Shown piece after piece: positions 15,362-24,086 of a DNA stretch of 35,113 nt; the first letter of the stretch is position 1; each line of letters starts with the position of its first letter. The notes beneath the pieces were generated by a model, which was not told where the DNA came from, made no database searches, and saw only the letters and a program-made list of their open reading frames with translations. Origin of the DNA: Sulfurimonas sp. (GTDB lineage: Bacteria; Campylobacterota; Campylobacteria; Campylobacterales; Sulfurimonadaceae); NCBI GenBank assembly GCA_013791885.1, contig VMSZ01000015.1:1-35113 (forward strand), given 5' to 3'. The translations under genes were made by a program, and so were the position numbers.

Positions 15362-17108
15362 TGAGTTGATGGTTAAACTCAGGAACTATGGATTTTAATT
15401 TGCCCAGTTTGTCCTCTATTTCAAGTAACTCTTTTATATCTTGGTTTAATTTTTCTCTATCATAATAGGTCGGTGCGGCAACCGTGATAGACTCATATTG
15501 CGTTTTGCAATCGCTCTCATCCGTTAAAAGTTCTTCATAGAGTTTCTCGCCGGGACGCAGACCTGTAAACTCTATTTTAATATTATTTCGACCGCTTAAA
15601 TCTATCATTTTTTGAGCTAAATCAACTATTTTAATCGGCTCACCCATATCTAAAATAAATATCTCCCCGCCGCTTCCGATTGCCCCTGCCTGAAGGACAA
15701 GTTCACAAGCTTCAGGGATAAGCATAAAGTATCTTGTAATCTCGGGATGTGTTACTGTGATGTTTTTTCCCTGCTCAATTTGAGACTTAAACTTAGGTAT
15801 TACACTGCCGCTGCTGCCAAGGACATTGCCAAACCTTACAGCTACGATGTCTGTACCCAGGCCGTTTGAGTTTTGTGCATACAACTCACAGATACGTTTC
15901 GTTGTTCCCATAACATTTGTAGGGCGAACTGCTTTGTCTGTGGAAATCATTACAAACTTTTGAACCTTGTACTTAATGGCCAAATCTATTACATTTTTTG
16001 TACCGACAACATTATTTAAAATTGCCTCATAAATATTTGCTTCCACGAGCGGCACATGCTTGTACGCGGCAGCATGGATGACAATGTCGGGCTGGTGTTC
16101 TTTAAATGTATTTTCCAAGAAAGAGATATCTACTACATTTTGCATAACACAAACGCTAGGGACATCTTTTATCTCTTCGCTGATGGCATAAAGATTATAT
16201 TCGCTGTTATCTAGAAGAATGAGTTTCTTTGCTCCGAATTTTTCACACTGTCTGCAAATCTCGCTGCCTATACTTCCGCCGGCCCCCGTTACTAAAACGG
16301 TTTTGCCTTTTATGAACTCTTCTATTTTTTCTTTATCTAAGTCTTTTGGTTTTCTTGCCAATAAATCCTCAACAGATATGTCTTTAATCTGCGTTCCGTA
16401 GTCCCCGTAATCACTGGCTATTTTGATATTTGCAATAGATAAATCATTTAATTTTTCATACACTGAACTCAGGTCAATAGACTCATCCACGATAGCAATC
16501 TCACATTGAATGTTTGACGCTATAAATTCATCAAGAGAATAAATATTTACTCCATTGAGCTTCATATTGCTATAATTCTCATCTATGACAGCAACAGGAA
16601 AATAGTCACTCTCTTCACCGTTAATACTTCTTAAAATTATATTTGCCTTATCTATACCGGCTATGATTATGGTGCTTTTCCCATCTGTGTTTATCTTGTA
16701 GCTTTCCAGATACAATCTCTTGCTAATGCGCAAGGCTAAAATCATAAAGAGTGAAATAAAAAACTCAATAGCAATAATAGACCTTGGAATAATATACTCA
16801 GTTCCTCTGAGCAAATACGTCGCCAGAAGCAAAATAAGTGTTGAAAAAACTGTTACATAAACCAAACTCGTCGTGTCTTTAAAACCAAAATGTCTCCAGC
16901 TGATGTCGTAGACTCTGTAGTAATAAAACAAGACTACTCTCGAGACAATCAGAATCAGCGCTGAGAGATACATGGCTTTTATATGTATTTCCGGTATGCT
17001 AAAATCAAAACGCAGATTAAACGCAACGAGAACAGATACCATAATGATGGAGATATCAAAAAGCGTAAAGAAGAGTTTTCTCTTGAGTTCAGACGGTTTA
17101 AATATCAA
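15348..17108 (-). CDS. Membrane-anchored nucleotide-sugar 4,6-dehydratase (PglF/WbpM/CapD family)
   Basis: A 586-residue protein, close to Campylobacter PglF (about 590). Residues 10 to 130 hold about four membrane segments. A first Rossmann-like region (about 140-240) follows, then the dehydratase with TVLVTGAGGSIGSEICRQ, VIHAAAYKHVPLVE, STDKAVRPTNVMGTTKR (the variant catalytic segment of this family) and RFGNVLGSSGSVIPKF. These enzymes convert UDP-GlcNAc to the 4-keto-6-deoxy sugar. It starts with TTG (17108), with AAGGA upstream, and overlaps the next gene by 11 bases. As the last gene of the operon it supplies the keto sugar probably reduced by the epimerase-like protein at 18063-18923. 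PglF and WbpM cannot be separated from sequence alone. Confidence 0.9.
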   Translation of the reverse strand: MIFKPSELKRKLFFTLFDISIIMVSVLVAFNLRFDFSIPEIHIKAMYLSALILIVSRVVLFYYYRVYDISWRHFGFKDTTSLVYVTVFSTLILLLATYLLRGTEYIIPRSIIAIEFFISLFMILALRISKRLYLESYKINTDGKSTIIIAGIDKANIILRSINGEESDYFPVAVIDENYSNMKLNGVNIYSLDEFIASNIQCEIAIVDESIDLSSVYEKLNDLSIANIKIASDYGDYGTQIKDISVEDLLARKPKDLDKEKIEEFIKGKTVLVTGAGGSIGSEICRQCEKFGAKKLILLDNSEYNLYAISEEIKDVPSVCVMQNVVDISFLENTFKEHQPDIVIHAAAYKHVPLVEANIYEAILNNVVGTKNVIDLAIKYKVQKFVMISTDKAVRPTNVMGTTKRICELYAQNSNGLGTDIVAVRFGNVLGSSGSVIPKFKSQIEQGKNITVTHPEITRYFMLIPEACELVLQAGAIGSGGEIFILDMGEPIKIVDLAQKMIDLSGRNNIKIEFTGLRPGEKLYEELLTDESDCKTQYESITVAAPTYYDREKLNQDIKELLEIEDKLGKLKSIVPEFNHQLNSKN

Positions 17109-18066
17109 AAAAATCCTTTTTTTTATCTACATATTTCATACAGAGGTAAAGCATACAAACAGCCACTGCAAACGCAACTGCAATAGACGAAATATAATAT
17201 ACAAGAGCAAACAGCGCAAGATTTACCAGCATCGAAAACACAACAACTTTGTCATGCGCCCAACCGCTCTGAACTAGCCTTTGATACGCATGTTTTTTAT
17301 GCGCCTGGCTCAATTTTTCTTTATTTTTAGCTCTTCTGTAAAGCGTCAATGTCGCATCAAACCAAAAAAGTCCAAAAAGAATTATCCAAATCCAAAGATT
17401 TGAACTCTGGGCATTTGCATAATAAATAGTAAAAACAGCCACATTATAGCCTAAAAGCGTACTTCCCACATCACCCATAAAGATTCTTGCCTTGTGCCAG
17501 TTCCACACTAAAAAACCAAGAACCGCTGTGGCTAAAACTAAAAAGTGCGCATCTCCAAAAAGTATAAACGCAGCCATACTTAAAAAAACAGCTTCACTTC
17601 CTGCATACCCATCAATCCCGTCCAAAAAATTATAGAGATTTATAAACCAGATTATCGTAAGAAATGCGAGCGTATTTGTAATGATTTGATTTTCAATAAC
17701 AAAAAATATAAAATCAATCTTCTCTAAACCGCCTAAAAAATACAAGCCAAAAAACGCAACAATAGCCTGAGTTATGAGTCGTATTTTTGGACTCAGCTCA
17801 AACAAATCGTCCAGATAGGAAACGCAGGAGAGTAAAACTCCAACCATAAGCGCAAAATACAAAGAAGCGTTTATGTCGTTGTTGTAGTATAAATACGATA
17901 GCCCCAAAAACCAAGTAAATGCAATAGCAAGCCCGCCTCCGTGAGGTGTTGGTGCGGTATGGCTACTTCTCTCATTCACCTCAGCAAGGAGTGATTTTTT
18001 GAGAGCGTAATTCTTTATAAAGTATGTCAAAGAGAATGAAATTAAAAATAAGACTACATATATCAC
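17098..18066 (-). CDS. Undecaprenyl-phosphate sugar-1-phosphate transferase (WecA/WbpL type)
   Basis: A 322-residue inner-membrane protein with about ten hydrophobic segments, of the MraY/WecA (GT4 phosphotransferase) superfamily. It moves an N-acetyl-hexosamine-1-phosphate from UDP onto undecaprenyl phosphate and so starts glycan synthesis. Motifs: HTAPTPHGGG (36-45), SYLDDLFELSPKIR (83-96; Asp86, Asp87), NFLDGIDGYAG (146-156), RIFMGDVGSTLLG (194-206) and KKHAYQRLVQSGW. It starts with GTG and has GGGGAGA upstream. It overlaps the upstream epimerase by 4 bases. Lying between a WbpM-like and a WbpV-like protein, it probably uses UDP-QuiNAc or UDP-FucNAc, as WbpL does. Confidence 0.88.
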   Translation of the reverse strand: MIYVVLFLISFSLTYFIKNYALKKSLLAEVNERSSHTAPTPHGGGLAIAFTWFLGLSYLYYNNDINASLYFALMVGVLLSCVSYLDDLFELSPKIRLITQAIVAFFGLYFLGGLEKIDFIFFVIENQIITNTLAFLTIIWFINLYNFLDGIDGYAGSEAVFLSMAAFILFGDAHFLVLATAVLGFLVWNWHKARIFMGDVGSTLLGYNVAVFTIYYANAQSSNLWIWIILFGLFWFDATLTLYRRAKNKEKLSQAHKKHAYQRLVQSGWAHDKVVVFSMLVNLALFALVYYISSIAVAFAVAVCMLYLCMKYVDKKKDFFDI

Positions 18067-18923
18067 TCTTTTTCTCCCCCAATCATGGCTTCAATTCCTT
18101 CTTTCGTGCTGTATGGGTTTGTTATCTCCAAACGCTCCATTGTTGCATAATTATCCACTTCCAAGTTTTTATATAATCTCTTGTGAAAAGAGGGTTTGAA
18201 GATTTTTAAAAAAGTTTCAAAAAATGGAACATAAAGAAGAACTGTTTTCTTATCAAGTGCTGCAGCTATAAGTGTGATGAGCTTTGTTGTACTTAGAGGT
18301 GCATCATCTGTGGCTAAAAAGATTCCCTCTTCTTTCTTTTGGATTACAACATCGAGGATATGACACAGATTGCCTATGTAGACCATACTGCGTCTGTTCT
18401 CTATCTTTGCAAAGGGTAAAAAAGAGGCGCGTTTTACAAGTTCGACCAAGTTTTTTATGTTTGCTTTTACCCCATAACCATAAACAATAGGTGTTCTGAT
18501 GATTGAGACTTTAAAGCTCTCATCCTCCATTTTTTGCAATTCCTTCTCTGCCCTGCGTTTGCTTTTTCCGTAATCATCTTGGGGTCTGCACTCTGTTGTT
18601 TCCATATAAACAACATCTGCCTCTTCCCCATATACTTTTACACTGCTCATAAAAATAAAATGCCCCACTCCGCTCTCTTTGGCCTTTTTTGCCAAACGCA
18701 GCGTTTGAGTAACATTAACCCTCTCATACTCATCAGCGCTTGCCCCGCCCATCTGATGCACAAGTGCAGAGAGATGAACTATGACATCTGTTCCTTGTAA
18801 CTCTAAACTTTCAAAATCATCATGTAAAAATGAAAACTTTTGAATGTCATACTTCTTGGCATATTTATTTGTAAAATAGGTTCCTATAAAGCCGTTTGAA
18901 CCGGTAAGAAGAATTCTATACAT
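18063..18923 (-). CDS. NAD-dependent epimerase/4-reductase (WbpV-like)
   Basis: A 286-residue short-chain epimerase/dehydratase. Visible are the N-terminal GSNGFIGTY (8-16, cofactor loop), IVHLSALVHQMGG (48-60), MSSVKVYGE (92-100) and the catalytic YGKSK (Tyr118, Lys122). The combination HLSALVHQM and SSVKVYGE is typical of the WbpV/WbpK/WreQ group, which reduce or epimerise the 4-keto sugar made by WbpM-type enzymes to QuiNAc or FucNAc. Its two downstream neighbours, a WecA/WbpL-type transferase and a WbpM-type dehydratase, complete that module. It overlaps its neighbours by 4 and 8 bases. A dTDP- or GDP-sugar reductase is the main alternative. Confidence 0.8.
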   Translation of the reverse strand: MYRILLTGSNGFIGTYFTNKYAKKYDIQKFSFLHDDFESLELQGTDVIVHLSALVHQMGGASADEYERVNVTQTLRLAKKAKESGVGHFIFMSSVKVYGEEADVVYMETTECRPQDDYGKSKRRAEKELQKMEDESFKVSIIRTPIVYGYGVKANIKNLVELVKRASFLPFAKIENRRSMVYIGNLCHILDVVIQKKEEGIFLATDDAPLSTTKLITLIAAALDKKTVLLYVPFFETFLKIFKPSFHKRLYKNLEVDNYATMERLEITNPYSTKEGIEAMIGGEKE

Positions 18924-19743
18924 AGTTTGTGTCTTTTAATATCTTGTTGTTCATATTTTTTCTTTCTTTATCAAAAAACCATCCCCATTTATTAAAATAC
19001 TTAATGGAACTCCCAATAGATATGAGAAGCAATTTAAAGTTTTTGTGTGAGCCTCTCTCATATTCATGAAAAATATGTGCCTCCGGATAATATACTGTTT
19101 TATACTTTGCGTGTATTCTCCTGTTTAAATCAACATCTTCCATATACATGAAAATATCTTCATCAAACAGCCCGACATCTTTGAGTGCTTTTGTTCTTAA
19201 AAACATAAAACATCCCGACAAAAAAGGAACATTCATTACCTCATCATACCCCGTATATCTCAACTCAAACTTTTCAGTTATGCTTTGCGTAAATCTAGCT
19301 GGTAAAAATCTTCGCAAAATCCAGTCAAGCGGTGTTGGCAACAACTTTGCCAAATACTGATTTTCTCCATTTGGATAGAGTATTTTTGGCATTAAATTTC
19401 CGACATCTTGATGGTTTTGCATATATTCATAAATAGAGTCTATAACACTGCTCTCAAAATTCAGGTCAGGATTCAGAACCACATGATACTCTATGCCCAT
19501 TTCTATAGACTTTCGTATAGCGACGTTATGCCCGGCTCCATAGCCGAGATTGGCATTATTAAAGATATATATTATTCTATTGTCCAATGCAGCTAAATCT
19601 TTCAAAGTATCATCTGCTGAATTATCAACTAAGTAAAGCAGCACATCCAATTGTGTGCCCAAAAAACTATCTATGACTTTTTTTAACTGTTCTCTCTTGT
19701 TGTGGTATAGAACAATCGAAGCATTAACTAAAATATTTGACAT
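18916..19743 (-). CDS. Family 2 glycosyltransferase, rhamnosyltransferase-like
   Basis: A 275-residue GT-A fold (GT2) enzyme: NASIVLYHNKREQLKKVIDS at the N-terminus, the donor-site VDNSADDT, NLGYGAGHNVAI, the metal motif VVLNPDLNFE and the acceptor-site FLSGCFMFLRTKALKDVGLFDEDIF region, then DVDLNRRIH. The pattern resembles WbbL-type rhamnosyl- and related deoxyhexosyltransferases of O-antigen clusters. It likely adds a sugar to the lipid-linked glycan at the inner face of the cytoplasmic membrane. It overlaps the next gene by 8 bases and the previous one by 20. Sugar and linkage cannot be read from sequence. Confidence 0.83.
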   Translation of the reverse strand: MSNILVNASIVLYHNKREQLKKVIDSFLGTQLDVLLYLVDNSADDTLKDLAALDNRIIYIFNNANLGYGAGHNVAIRKSIEMGIEYHVVLNPDLNFESSVIDSIYEYMQNHQDVGNLMPKILYPNGENQYLAKLLPTPLDWILRRFLPARFTQSITEKFELRYTGYDEVMNVPFLSGCFMFLRTKALKDVGLFDEDIFMYMEDVDLNRRIHAKYKTVYYPEAHIFHEYERGSHKNFKLLLISIGSSIKYFNKWGWFFDKERKNMNNKILKDTNYV

Positions 19744-20443
19744 ACAGATACCTTTTAATTAAATTCTTTATCAATACCACTCTCCACTTAATCTTCTGAA
19801 TCAAAGAGGTTTTTTTGCCTGTATAGTTATTCTCATGCAGTCTATAGTTAAAGACTTTTCTATTTACAAACTTGACATCTCCATAAATGTATGCAGATGT
19901 ACCAAGCCACATATCATGCATAGGAGTGTCACTGGGAAAAGGCAACACGACATTTAGCAAGTTTTTAGTAAACGCTATATTGCACCCTACGAAACTGTTT
20001 TTCATAATATTGGATATAAGACCCTGATGAATCCGAATATACTCAAATAGATTATTGTTCAAAACACTTCCATTTTCATCTATGCATCTTCCATTAAACA
20101 TCATTAAGACAATCTCATCTGAAAGATGTTTAAAACTCTCCCGCACAACATCCAGCTTGTCATTTTCCCATACGTCATCTTGATCTGACAAAACTATTAT
20201 ATCGCCAGAAGCATACTGCAATGCATTTTCAAAATTAAAAATTGGTGATCTGAACTTTTGCTTCTCATAAATCTTAATTCTTTTGTCATTATAGGCTTTA
20301 ACTATCTCTGTCGTTTTATCACTTGAGCTGTCATCAGATATTATGACTTCATCGTCGTTCTTTAATTGCATGAGTATTGAATCCAACTGCTCTTTTATAT
20401 ACTTTTCCCCGTTGTAGGTCGCCATACAGACCGATATTTTCAT
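19724..20443 (-). CDS. Family 2 glycosyltransferase
   Basis: A 239-residue GT2 enzyme. ISVCMATYNGEKYIKEQLDS starts the nucleotide-binding fold, IISDDSSSDKT gives the uridine-contact Asp residues, and VLSDQDDVWENDKL holds the DxD metal motif. MHDMWLG may carry the catalytic-base Asp. The C-terminus is short and basic, which suits peripheral membrane binding. The 5' end overlaps the previous gene by 4 bases (ATGA). It is one of four consecutive GT2 genes; since they differ strongly in sequence they probably make different linkages, not one duplicated activity. Donor and acceptor are unknown. Confidence 0.85.
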   Translation of the reverse strand: MKISVCMATYNGEKYIKEQLDSILMQLKNDDEVIISDDSSSDKTTEIVKAYNDKRIKIYEKQKFRSPIFNFENALQYASGDIIVLSDQDDVWENDKLDVVRESFKHLSDEIVLMMFNGRCIDENGSVLNNNLFEYIRIHQGLISNIMKNSFVGCNIAFTKNLLNVVLPFPSDTPMHDMWLGTSAYIYGDVKFVNRKVFNYRLHENNYTGKKTSLIQKIKWRVVLIKNLIKRYLYVKYFS

Positions 20444-21282
20444 ATTCTTTTATTTCCTATAAAATAGCCTGAAAAAATATTAATAGGCTTTAGACTTTTA
20501 TATTTTATTATCAATCTCAACATTCTTCTCAGAGCCGGAAGAAGCCTGAATTCATTCAACGCAATGTTGAAATATTTTGCACCATTACAATAATATTTAT
20601 ATCTCAACATCTCGGCAGAATAGTTTTTGCCCTCATCTCCGGACAAACTGTGCTGTACATACAAATCCAATAATATGACATCCGAATTTATTTTTTTATA
20701 TTTTTCAATAAAATAAAAATCACTAAAGTCCAATTTGATATTTTCATCAAAACCGCCTATAAGATCTATCAAACTTACCGGAATCATTAAGCCGCTGTTT
20801 ATGAGCGATTTTTTATCTAAACTATAAATTTCCTGATATGAAAAACTATCTAAATTTTGAACTTTTCCAATAAAACAGTTGACATACGCCGGAGAATAAA
20901 TCCTCTTTTCGCGATACACTATGGGAGTATAAAGATAGTTCTCACCGTACTTGTCTGCTAATAAAAGATATTTTTCTAAATCGGCAGCAACTATATTTGT
21001 ATCTTGGTCAAGTAAAAGCACATACTTTTTATTTAATTCTTTTGCTTTTTTGATACCTTCATTGTACGCTTTGCTGACTCCGGCATTACTTTTATCATGA
21101 ACATAATGAAAGTGAAATCCTTCTTTCTCTGGCATCTGTTGAGGTTTAACAGAATTATCATATACAAAAATATCAATATTCTGTCCGCTCATTAAATTGC
21201 TCTGTACAATCATGGATAAATCAGATATTTTCTTTTTATACAAAACAACAATGACCATTAAATCGTTCATGCTAATACTCAA
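20440..21282 (-). CDS. Family 2 glycosyltransferase
   Basis: A 280-residue GT2-like protein: MVIVVLYKKKISDLSMI, then VYDNSVKP, SNAGVSKAYNEGIKKA and the metal motif VLLLDQDTNI. The second half has GLMIPVSLIDLIGGFDENIKLDF and DFYFIEKYK, the acceptor-side pattern of rhamnosyltransferase-like enzymes. It overlaps both neighbours by 4 bases, so translation is coupled. The DNA is strongly AT-rich with many AAA and ATT codons, as across the centre of this cluster. Substrates cannot be assigned. Confidence 0.8.
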   Translation of the reverse strand: MSISMNDLMVIVVLYKKKISDLSMIVQSNLMSGQNIDIFVYDNSVKPQQMPEKEGFHFHYVHDKSNAGVSKAYNEGIKKAKELNKKYVLLLDQDTNIVAADLEKYLLLADKYGENYLYTPIVYREKRIYSPAYVNCFIGKVQNLDSFSYQEIYSLDKKSLINSGLMIPVSLIDLIGGFDENIKLDFSDFYFIEKYKKINSDVILLDLYVQHSLSGDEGKNYSAEMLRYKYYCNGAKYFNIALNEFRLLPALRRMLRLIIKYKSLKPINIFSGYFIGNKRI

Positions 21283-22037
21283 CTTTTTTCATCTTTTTTT
21301 ATTTTAAAAAACTCTACTATTTTTTTTAATCTATTTTTTAAGTACCTGTAAGATGGGTAAATAAGCAGCATTATGGTCGCGTTGGTTCTACTTATATTGT
21401 TAAAGATAAGGTCGGTTCCTATTTTTTGATTTAAGTGCAGAGAAAACTTTTCGCTAGACAAGCCTTCTGTATTGTAAATTGAAATAATTACATCACTTTT
21501 ATACCAACGTTTCTCTTTACAAAGCATAAAAAAGAGATAGTCTGAAATTAGCAAATTTTTATATACAAGATACAATCCCTTTTCTTGATGGAGACTTTTT
21601 CTATAAATAAGAGATTGATGAATAATTACATTGCTAGCAATATTGCACTCAAGCATTGTCTTGCCATCCAACAGAGTATTTGAGTAGATCAAGTCAAAAT
21701 CTTTGAGTATTTTCTCTTCAGGAAATACCTCATTTAGAACATTTTCATTGTAAAAAATATCCCCGGCATTCATAAAGTTTATCCATTCACCTGTTGCTAC
21801 TAAAACGCCTTTATTCATAGCATCATATATGCCTCTGTCTTTTTCACTTACCCAATACTTAATTTTATCTTCATATTTTTTTATTATATCAAGCGTTCCG
21901 TCGGTGCTGCCGCCATCAATTATAATATATTCAATATTTTTATAAGACTGATTAATGATACTCTGAATGGTTGCTTCGAGATACTCTTCACCGTTGTAGA
22001 CTACCGTTACGATTGATATTAAAGGTTTAGTTTGCAT
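21279..22037 (-). CDS. Family 2 glycosyltransferase (WcaA-like)
   Basis: A 252-residue GT2 enzyme with a very regular N-terminus: ISIVTVVYNGEEYLEATIQS, YIIIDGGSTDGTLDII, and WVSEKDRGIYDAMNKG, then GEWINFMNAGDIFYN, where the usual metal DxD is replaced by NAGD as in many colanic-acid and O-antigen GT2 proteins. HQSLIYRKSLH is on the acceptor side. The C-terminus is basic and lysine-rich (LKKIVEFFKIKKDEKS), which fits membrane association. It overlaps the neighbours by 4 and 11 bases. Substrates are unknown. Confidence 0.85.
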   Translation of the reverse strand: MQTKPLISIVTVVYNGEEYLEATIQSIINQSYKNIEYIIIDGGSTDGTLDIIKKYEDKIKYWVSEKDRGIYDAMNKGVLVATGEWINFMNAGDIFYNENVLNEVFPEEKILKDFDLIYSNTLLDGKTMLECNIASNVIIHQSLIYRKSLHQEKGLYLVYKNLLISDYLFFMLCKEKRWYKSDVIISIYNTEGLSSEKFSLHLNQKIGTDLIFNNISRTNATIMLLIYPSYRYLKNRLKKIVEFFKIKKDEKS

Positions 22038-22986
22038 TTTTTATTTCTTCATCTATTAAGAGATCTAATATCTTAAAAAAAGAATAGTCATAGTCCCAAT
22101 CTAAAATTTCTTTTGCTTTTGTATTATCCCCATAAATATCTTCTATCTCATTTGGTCGAAGCAGACTTTTATCTTCAATAATAAGGCTTTTTTCTATGCC
22201 TATTTTATTAAAAATATATTCGACAATATCTCTGAGTAAAATTGATTCTCCAGAACATATTATAAAATCATCCGGTTGATCTAATTGCATCATTTTCCAC
22301 ATTGCTTCCACATATTTTGGAGCATAACCAAAGTCTCTTTTTACATTTAAATTTCCAACTTTTAAATACTCTAACTTCTTATTTTTAATGGCAATGGAAT
22401 CTCTAATGACTTTTTTAACAAAAAAATTATTACTTCTCAAAAATGATTCATGATTAAATAATACTCCATTACACACAAACAAATCATACGATTCTCTATA
22501 AGTTGTCACCATAAAATAAGAAGCCATCTTGGAAACACCATAAGGACTTATTGGGTGCATTGGCGTTTCTAGAGATATTGGCATAGTTTTGACTCTACCG
22601 TACATCTCACTACTTGAAGCTTGATAAAGTTTAGTAGATGGGCTAAAAAGTCTAATACTCTCCAAAAGATTATTGACAGAAGTTGTATTGAAAGAAAATG
22701 TTCCCAAAGGCTGATCAAACGAAAGTCCTACAGAACTTTGAGCTGCAAGATTGTATATCTCATCTGGTTTGTATTTTTGGATGATTCTTATTACATTTGC
22801 CATATCTAAAAGATCAAGTTCTTCTAGTTTTACTTCTTTTTCAATGCCAAGATATTCAAAATTTTTATTGTTTGCACATCTATAACTTCTTACTGTTCCT
22901 ACGACTTTATACCCTTTCTCTAAAAGTAATTTTGCTAAATAAGGTCCATCTTGCCCACTTATTCCTGTAATAATTGCTGTCTTCAT
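22027..22986 (-). CDS. gmd: GDP-mannose 4,6-dehydratase-like enzyme
   Basis: A 319-residue short-chain dehydratase, slightly shorter than typical Gmd. It has the Gmd-type cofactor loop ITGISGQDGPYLAKLL (6-21), NLAAQSSVGLSFDQP (79-93), the catalytic SSSEMYG (124-130; Ser-Glu pair where E. coli Gmd has Thr-Glu) and YGVSKMASY (149-157; Tyr149, Lys153), GVLFNHESFLR and KRDFGYAPKYVEAMW. It would make GDP-4-keto-6-deoxy-mannose, the precursor of GDP-rhamnose, GDP-fucose or GDP-perosamine. The gene completing that pathway is not evident next to it. Only the 18063-18923 reductase could serve, or the gene lies elsewhere. It overlaps its neighbours by 11 and 4 bases. Confidence 0.82.
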   Translation of the reverse strand: MKTAIITGISGQDGPYLAKLLLEKGYKVVGTVRSYRCANNKNFEYLGIEKEVKLEELDLLDMANVIRIIQKYKPDEIYNLAAQSSVGLSFDQPLGTFSFNTTSVNNLLESIRLFSPSTKLYQASSSEMYGRVKTMPISLETPMHPISPYGVSKMASYFMVTTYRESYDLFVCNGVLFNHESFLRSNNFFVKKVIRDSIAIKNKKLEYLKVGNLNVKRDFGYAPKYVEAMWKMMQLDQPDDFIICSGESILLRDIVEYIFNKIGIEKSLIIEDKSLLRPNEIEDIYGDNTKAKEILDWDYDYSFFKILDLLIDEEIKNAN

Positions 22987-24086
22987 ATCAACACACTTTC
23001 ATATATTTTTTTCGTTTGTTCCGCTGTTTGCTTCCATGAGAATTTTTTCAGCTGCTCATACCCTTTGCTTATCAAATCTTTTCGTAAATTCATATCATCC
23101 AAAACTCTCAAAACTGCATCTCTTATAGACTCTTCACTATAAGGGTCAAAGTAACAAGCTGCTTCACCAGCAACTTCTGGTAACGAACTCACATCGCTAC
23201 AAAGAAGTGGACATCCACAAGCAAAAGACTCCAACACTGGGATGCCAAATCCCTCATAAAGCGATGGGAAAATAAAAGCCAAAGCATTTTTATAAAAATA
23301 AGCTAAACTGTCATCGTCTAAGTTGAATTGTAAAATTTGTTTTGAAATCCCTAATTCCTTAAATTGTTCTATTTCACTGTTACTAAACTTTCCACCACCT
23401 GTACATAAAACAAATAGTTCTTTATCTTGATTTAATAGTTCTGTAATACTATTAATAAATCGCTCAAAGTTTTTGTAAACACCACGACTTCCTACAAAAA
23501 GTAAATATTTTTTTGGTATCTCATATTCAAGAGTAATGTTTGACTTAGGAAACATAGAATTTCCAAGATAAACCACTTCGATTTTTGACTCATCTGTCCC
23601 AAAAAGCTCTATCAAATCTTTTTTTGTACTTTGTGAAATCGCTATGATTTTGGTCGCCTTTTCTACTAATAATCTTTTTTGCTCAGTTGTTTTATCAGTT
23701 GGAGAAAACATATCACTAAATTTCTCGTGAATCATGTCATAAACAGTCAAAACAAATGGCTTGTTACCTATATATTTTAAAAAATATGGGTCATAATAAG
23801 TAGGATGAAAAACATCAAACTTTTGTTGTTTCAGTTTCAAAATCGTGTTTGGTTTATTTAAATAATTAAAAATTCTTATTTTTCCACGAAACTGTTTATT
23901 TGGCAATAAATCTACATAGTTAACAAACTTTTTATCAGATATGTAATGATTATTTGATACTAGCAAAGGAATTTCACAATCTACCCCTTGACTATCACTA
24001 AATTCAAGAACAAGTTCATAAAAATATCTCGAAATTCCACCGTATTTTTGCGATGTAAATATTTGATGGTCATATAGAATTTTCAT
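22983..24086 (-). CDS. Family 4 glycosyltransferase (mannosyltransferase-like)
   Basis: A 367-residue GT-B fold enzyme. The N-terminal half opens with ILYDHQIFTSQKYGGISRYFYEL, where GGISRY is the acceptor-side glycine loop, followed by VFHPTYYDP and LTVYDMIHE. The C-terminal donor half has LLFVGSRGVYKNFERF, FIFPSLYEGFGIPVLESFACG (the EGFGIPVLE diphosphate-binding motif of GT4) and the usual SDVSSLPEVAGEAACYFDP tail. Similar enzymes transfer mannose from GDP-mannose or similar sugars in O-antigen clusters. It overlaps gmd and the methyltransferase by 4 bases each. The sugar is inferred only from the neighbouring gmd. Confidence 0.88.
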   Translation of the reverse strand: MKILYDHQIFTSQKYGGISRYFYELVLEFSDSQGVDCEIPLLVSNNHYISDKKFVNYVDLLPNKQFRGKIRIFNYLNKPNTILKLKQQKFDVFHPTYYDPYFLKYIGNKPFVLTVYDMIHEKFSDMFSPTDKTTEQKRLLVEKATKIIAISQSTKKDLIELFGTDESKIEVVYLGNSMFPKSNITLEYEIPKKYLLFVGSRGVYKNFERFINSITELLNQDKELFVLCTGGGKFSNSEIEQFKELGISKQILQFNLDDDSLAYFYKNALAFIFPSLYEGFGIPVLESFACGCPLLCSDVSSLPEVAGEAACYFDPYSEESIRDAVLRVLDDMNLRKDLISKGYEQLKKFSWKQTAEQTKKIYESVLI

